A stretch of DNA of 64,000 nt from Imbricaverruca yamaguchii (Eukaryota; Arthropoda; Thecostraca; Neoverrucidae): contig JAOTOL010001068.1 in NCBI GenBank assembly GCA_034440575.1, positions 182,178-246,177 of the forward strand, in the 5' to 3' direction. The notes below the pieces were generated by a model. The model made no database searches. It worked only from the letters and a program-made list of their open reading frames with translations, and was not told the DNA's origin. Positions 58,720 through 64,000 of the stretch are shown here, one piece after another (positions within the stretch are counted from its first letter, which is position 1; every line of letters begins with the position of its first letter). Both the position numbers and the translations under genes were made by a program.

Positions 58720-59630
58720 GCGGCTGTGTCGGTGCAGACGGGTCGACCTGAGGTGTGCGGATCAGCGGTGGACGCCGGCCCTCTTATACCGGTCTGCACG
58801 GACAGCCAGAGGCGGACGGAAAGCCCGGCGACATCAACCTCCACTATCATGAGGCCGAGAGGCGCGCCCGCGAGGCGAAGAGGGCGTTCCCGGCTCAAAT
58901 GGAGAGGGCTCGGGCGTCGAGCCACCAAGGCCCTGACAAGGCTATTCCCCCAAGGCCGGCTACCCCATCGCCGCGAAAGCGAATTGAGGGACCTGCGGTA
59001 GCTCAGGCTACCCATGATATGGGCCCTTCTCCGCCTCCTTCCCGGCTGGGAGCACAGAGACGAGGCCTGTCGTCTTCTGGCTCTTCAGCGTGCCAAGAAT
59101 CACCGAACACTCGGCCCAGAACCCAGTCCCTCGGACCGAGTGGAGGCTCACCGCCCGATCCACCGTCGATATCCTCCCTGGGACGGACCATAAAACCAAG
59201 TTTTAAAACGCACAAATTCCCCATTCTAGTCACTCCTGAACATCGTACAATATCAGTCATTATCTTTAGTCATGCATGCATCTTGTCATCCTTAGTCACC
59301 ATCGAAATGCCATCCTTAGTTTTACAATGGAACATACGTGGTCTTAGCGCCAATTTGACAGATCTTTATCCCGGCGAAACCCCGTAGCTATTTGTCTACA
59401 AGAGACGAAACTGTCGCCTAGAGCCTACTGCTCAATAAATTGGAACTCCATCTACCGCAAGGACGTACCTGCTGAAGCAATGACCCTTGGTAGAACCATG
59501 CCAGTAGTCCACCATAGTGTGTCTGTGCACCAGGTACCACTACGCACATCACTCCAGGCGGTTGGTGGCCCCTGCCAACCTACTGCTTGCAAGACCGTGC
59601 GTCTGCTTACTTGATGCAATGTTTTTCGGG
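58720..59630 (+). mobile_element. Jockey-like LINE fragment, unit 2 copy
   Basis: It is near-identical to 51,560-52,470. Here one frame is open from 58,755 to 59,387 through the ORF1 end and into PSLVLQWNIRGLSANLTDL because of single-base differences. It is still not a functional protein. Confidence 0.75.
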
Positions 59631-60028
59631 TGTTTCGGCTCCGATCCGGGTACGTCCAAAAACTTACTTTCATGTCACCCATACAGCAAGCAAAATGCGT
59701 GTTTTTTTAGGGGGCAGCCGCCTCCGGAAGGGTCGGAGAGGGAACTCCAGGCGGCCGTCTTGAGGTCCCCGCGAGGACCCCTCTAGATATCGGTGCAGGG
59801 GTCCCTACGGGCCCTCTGGGTCGACATGATAGATCCCTAAGGCGACATGAAGGGCCCCTGAGCCGACTTGAGCCGACTTGAAAGGCCCCTGGACCGACGA
59901 AATGGGCCCCGGGCTGACGGAACTGGTCCCGGGACGATGAAGAAGGCCCCGAGTCAACGGATAGTGCCATTGAGAAGATACTGAGGACCCTTGGCTGGGA
60001 TAACGTGAAGGGCTTCTAGAATGACGGA

Positions 60029-63000
60029 GCTCCCCGTATCCTTATTTTCAGAGGACAGACTAAGTCCTCGCCTCGCCGTCGCCCTTTCAGCGACGCGATG
60101 GGTGTGGACTGATTTGGTAAGGTTTTGCGATGCGAGAAGTTGAGGGACGGTTCCTTGGAGGTGGAATTCGCTCTGACAGGAGAGGCGGAGAGTGCACTGC
60201 GGGTATCCAAATTGGCATACAGTGTTAGAAAAGGTGACGAAAAAGTCGACGAGACCATATCAATTAGCATAGAACCGCACAAAACAAAGAATACTTCACG
60301 AGGCGTGATCAACTGTTTTGACCTGAGAGATGTGCCGGAGGAAGAGATCGTGGACGGACTATCTGAATATGGGGTAACTGGGGCAAGGAAGATGAAGGTG
60401 AGGAGAGGTGCAGATATGATTCCAACCAACAATGTCATCTTAACATTTAGCACTACTGATCATCCTACAGAAATTCTGGTATTGACATCCGTGTCAAGGT
60501 ACGCACGTTTCTCCCTCAATCCAATGAGATGCTTCAAATGTCAGAGGTTTGGCCATACTAATCAGTACTGGCCGAAATCGCCCCGTATGTGGTAGATGTG
60601 CTTCCTATGACCATACCAGCGAAACCTTGCAACTCTGGAGGTGGCCTTCTGCACGAACTGTGGTAGGGGACAAATCCACACCCTTCGTTTGATCGAACGT
60701 GCCCAAGCTTATATGAAGGAGAAGGAGATAATATGCATAAAGTACACCCAGAAAAATCACATTCCGAGAGGTGCAAGAGAAATTTATGAAATGTCGCACC
60801 ATTTAGCGTCTCGTACGCAGCGAAAGTTAAAAACACTGCGCTGGCTCCGGCCAAGGCACTGACATGAGAAACACAAGTGATCTCATCGAGCAGCTCAGCA
60901 TTTTACTTCGAACTTTGGTGTACCTATTCTCCCGATAACAAAGCAAACGCCAACACCATCCACTGGAAACGGATGAAATCATCACCGCCGCCCGATGTTA
61001 CCGGACCACAAAAGGAGCCGGTCTGCACCACTCGGCGGAGACGCCGATGCCGTCAAGTGTTTCCTCACACACCACCTTGCTCCATCGAACAGAGGTGGGG
61101 AAACATGGCATGTGGCACAAGGGAGGAAACGCCCTAGCAAGTCCTCGCTGCCCTCATCTTCAATCCTTCCATCCAGCAATGCCCAACCTTTCTCAACCCA
61201 CTCCATTTTCGCGTCCGCCTCCGACACCACATCCCTAAAAACTACAACACCATCCAGCGTACCCATGTCCTTGCCATCTACCTACACACACCCCGTCTCC
61301 AACAGCACGAACACTACAACAACGTCCTACCCAACTTCAGCATCCCCTTTCCACTACTTGCTCTCTCCCACAGACTTCTAGGGACCTCATGGCAGCTGTG
61401 CCAGGCATCCGAGGCGTCGGGGTGCGCCCCGGAGATCCGGACTTGGGGACCCGGGGGCGTACAGCCCGACGTCCGTACGTCCTCTGTGGCTGGGGTCCGG
61501 GTGCCGGCACCCAGCGGTGACGCCTCCTTTCGTCGCCGCTTCCTTTCGCCTCACACGTAGGCGAGTGGAGGGCCCGTCTAGTCCTCCTGCATCACAGAGG
61601 CCAGAGATGGGTCCGCCACCGCCACCGCCTCGGTTGACTACCGATTCTGAGGGAATAGTGCGCGCCGAGAAGCGCGTGTTACCATGGACGGCGTCACCCC
61701 CGAGGCGGTTACGCCGCGGTCACGCCCGAGGACGTCGTCGCTCGGTGCACACCCGGGCAGCCAGCCGAGACAGAAAGTGGTCGGGAATCACTGAAGCTGA
61801 TTTTACCCACAGACATACACGTACTAATATAGACAGTCCTAGTCAACCACCGAAATGGCCCCTTTAGTTTTACAGTGGAACATGCGGTTTTAGAGCTAAT
61901 CTTACCGATCTTCAGGTCGTTTTATCTCAACGAAAACCCGCCGTTGTCTGCCTACAAGAAACGAAACTGTCCCCCGGATCGTACTGCTCGCTGAATGGCT
62001 ATTCAGTCTTCCGGAAAGACATACCGACTTTCACAGTAGCACATGGCGGAACCATGCTGGCGGTGCACCATAGCGTACCCGCGCATCAGGTCACGCTGTG
62101 CATATCGCTCCAGGCAGTTGCTGCCCGGGTGATGTTTAGTGATCGCCCTGTAACCATTTGTTCGTTGTACTTGCCACCTGGGCTTCCTCTCCCTCTGCAG
62201 AGCTTAGGCGTTTGATTTCTTTCGAGCCCTTCGCCAGTCTTGCTCCTGGGGGATTTTAACTGTCATCATACGGCATGGGGCTGTGACTCGACTAATGTTC
62301 GCGGAAGACTCTTGAACGTTTTATCCACGCCGAATCGCTATTCCTTTTAAAATACAGGCTCGCCCACACATTTTACTATACCGAGCGGGAGCACATCGGT
62401 TTTAGATTTGAGCCTCTGTTCCCGAAACTAGCTGAGCGATTTACCTGGTCTGTCGACAACGATCCGCTAGGAAGCGATCACTTCCCGTGTGGCTTGGACT
62501 ACCGCACTGAGCTGTCCTCGGCATGAGGCCTCCTCGGAGGTGGAACCTCCGAAAAAGCAGACTGGGGGAATTTGAGGCCAGAATTGAGGAAAGGTTTACT
62601 TCTGAAAATGACATTCCACCTTCAGTGGCTACCTTTTACAGCGGCAGTCCTCGAGGCAGCTACTACGTGTGTCCCGATGACCTCTGGGAATCCCCGTCGT
62701 GCCCCAGTTCCATGGTGGACCCCGAGTGCCGGACGCGATCCGTGCCCGGGAAGCGAGCTTCAGAGTTTTTGACCGCGAAAGCTCAACGGCCAACATGATC
62801 GCCTTCATGAAAGCCAGAGCTCATGCTCGTAGAACCGTGAAGGAGGCGAAACGAAAATCCTGGCAGAAGTACGTCGGGGGTCTTCAGCTCATCCACACCC
62901 TCAACGGAGGGGGTGGTCGCGCATAAAGCGCATATCCGGAAAATTCTGCTCCACTCCCGCTACCTGTCCTACAAGTTGCAGGACGCCGCATTATGCATCC

Positions 63001-64000
63001 AGGTGAAGTAGCGAGGGAACTTGGCCGCGCGTTATACAAACGCAGCAGGTCCGGAAATGAGCACCCAGATTTCCAGCGTCATCGCTCCCAGAGCGAGAAA
63101 GTAAGGCTGGACTTCTCCACATCAAAACGGGCTGGTCTATAACGACCCATTCACGAATGCAGAGCTAACCTCGGCAGTACTTTCATTACGGGATGTGTCG
63201 GAAGGTCCCGATAAAATTCACAACGAAATGTTGCGTCATTTACTCCATGCGCTCAAGTCGCTTTGTTATCGGTGTTTAATTTACTGTGGAAAAGAGGTAA
63301 TTTTCCGGAAGCCTGAGAGAGGCAACTATAGTTCCTCTTCTCAAACCAGGCAAGGATGGGCATGATCCACTCCACTATCGCTCGATTTCGCTGACATCCT
63401 CAATTATGTAAACTAATGGAGAAAATGGTTAATGTTCGCCTGTCATGGTACTTGGAAGACAGAAAGATTTTAGCAAATTCGCAGTGTGCTTTTAGGAAGA
63501 ATCGCGGTACGATAGACCATCTTATTACCCTCGACACTGCCATACGTGCTGCTTTTATAAAGAAACGACATGTTGGAGCTGTGTTTTTTGACATTGAGGG
63601 CGCGTTCGATACGGCGTGGCGTTATGGCATACTTCGAAAATACACGAATGCGGGCCTCCGTGGCCCGCTTCTGCTCTTTCTCCAAAACTACTTAAAAGAT
63701 CGTCGGTTTCGAGTCCGCATCGGCAACCATTTTTCAGAATGGTTCCGGCAGGTGAATGGGGGTGCCGCAGGGCGGCGTGTTTAGCGTGCCTCTGTTTGCC
63801 CTCTCCTGATCAATGACATCGGCAATGCGTTGCCGCCGTCTATCTGTGTAGCTCGCTTTTTGCCGATGACTTCGCTATTTGGACGTCGAGCACCTCAGCA
63901 CCGGCCATGCAAAGGCAGCTACAACTTGCTGTCTCCCGCCTGAGCGATGGGCAAACGTGAGTGGTTTCGATTTTCAACAGGCAAGACTGTGGCCACTCAT
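60029..64000 (+). mobile_element. Jockey-like LINE, decayed, truncated by window end
   Basis: ORF1 remnant at about 60,125-60,595 has a gag-like region ending in a zinc knuckle CFKCQRFGHTNQYW, whose last cysteine is Trp. A Pro-rich stretch (PPPPPPRL, about 61,615) follows. ORF2 starts near 61,855 (APLVLQWNM, then a frameshift). Endonuclease motifs are VVCLQETKLS (61,945), LLLGDFNCHH (62,245) and GSDHFP (62,472). RT motifs are NSQCAFRKNRGTIDHL (63,476), VFFDIEGAFDTAW (63,580) and FADDFAIW (63,857). Several frameshifts and stops separate these, so it is a pseudo-copy. This motif order is that of the Jockey group. Confidence 0.88.

Larger units (their letters stand above)
53376..60028 (+). repeat. 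Direct segmental duplication, unit 2
   Basis: It is collinear with 46,825-52,826. Differences seen: a SINE (53,852-54,042), a ~190-bp insertion (56,276-56,464), an added patch near 57,110-57,165, fewer 53-bp repeats, a shorter AT run, and no 57-bp element. Similarity ends abruptly at 60,028, where a LINE begins. Confidence 0.85.

Overview
This is eukaryotic, almost certainly invertebrate animal, nuclear DNA. The genes are split by GT-AG introns of about 0.1-5.5 kb, most of the window is introns and dispersed repeats, and there are non-LTR retrotransposons, tRNA-derived SINEs and minisatellites. The gene content (one B-Myb-type Myb, JMJD6, a claudin-like tetraspan protein) fits an arthropod. 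A crustacean is my guess but is not demonstrated.

Layout: (1) 1-12,364 (+) holds the 3' part of a Myb/B-Myb gene. Ten exon pieces chain in phase from the end of the third Myb repeat to the C-terminal MuvB-binding-type segment. (2) 12,365-22,150 has no recognisable gene. It carries two families of short DNA elements with TTAA ends and a GC-rich stretch. (3) 22,151-31,172 (-) is a complete seven-exon JMJD6 gene (466 codons) convergent with Myb. Its introns contain CR1-like LINE copies and a 40-bp minisatellite. (4) 34,447-43,245 (+) is a six-exon, 272-aa four-helix membrane protein of the claudin/PMP22/CACNG type, divergent from JMJD6. (5) 44-46.5 kb is retroelement debris and a higher-order minisatellite. 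(6) 46.8-60.0 kb is a direct segmental duplication of about 6.6 kb. Each unit carries one copy of a small two-exon gene (-) for a secreted Gly/Ser/Gln-rich protein of 113 aa, plus a LINE fragment. (7) 60.0-64.0 kb (+) is a decayed Jockey-like LINE running off the end.

The genes do not form a pathway. Myb (cell-cycle transcription, MuvB) and JMJD6 (nuclear 2-oxoglutarate oxygenase) are housekeeping regulators, the tetraspan protein is a membrane component, and the duplicated secreted pair is probably lineage-specific. The most unusual features are: (a) tandem arrays whose repeat units include the splice site and first or last bases of neighbouring exons; (b) a 46-61-bp element family inserted three times with perfect 14-15-bp target-site duplications; (c) two families with TTAA ends; (d) the recent duplication, where exon 2 of the secreted gene is identical between copies but exon 1 has five amino-acid changes. 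All exon boundaries are read by eye from homology, phase and splice consensus; no transcript data were available.
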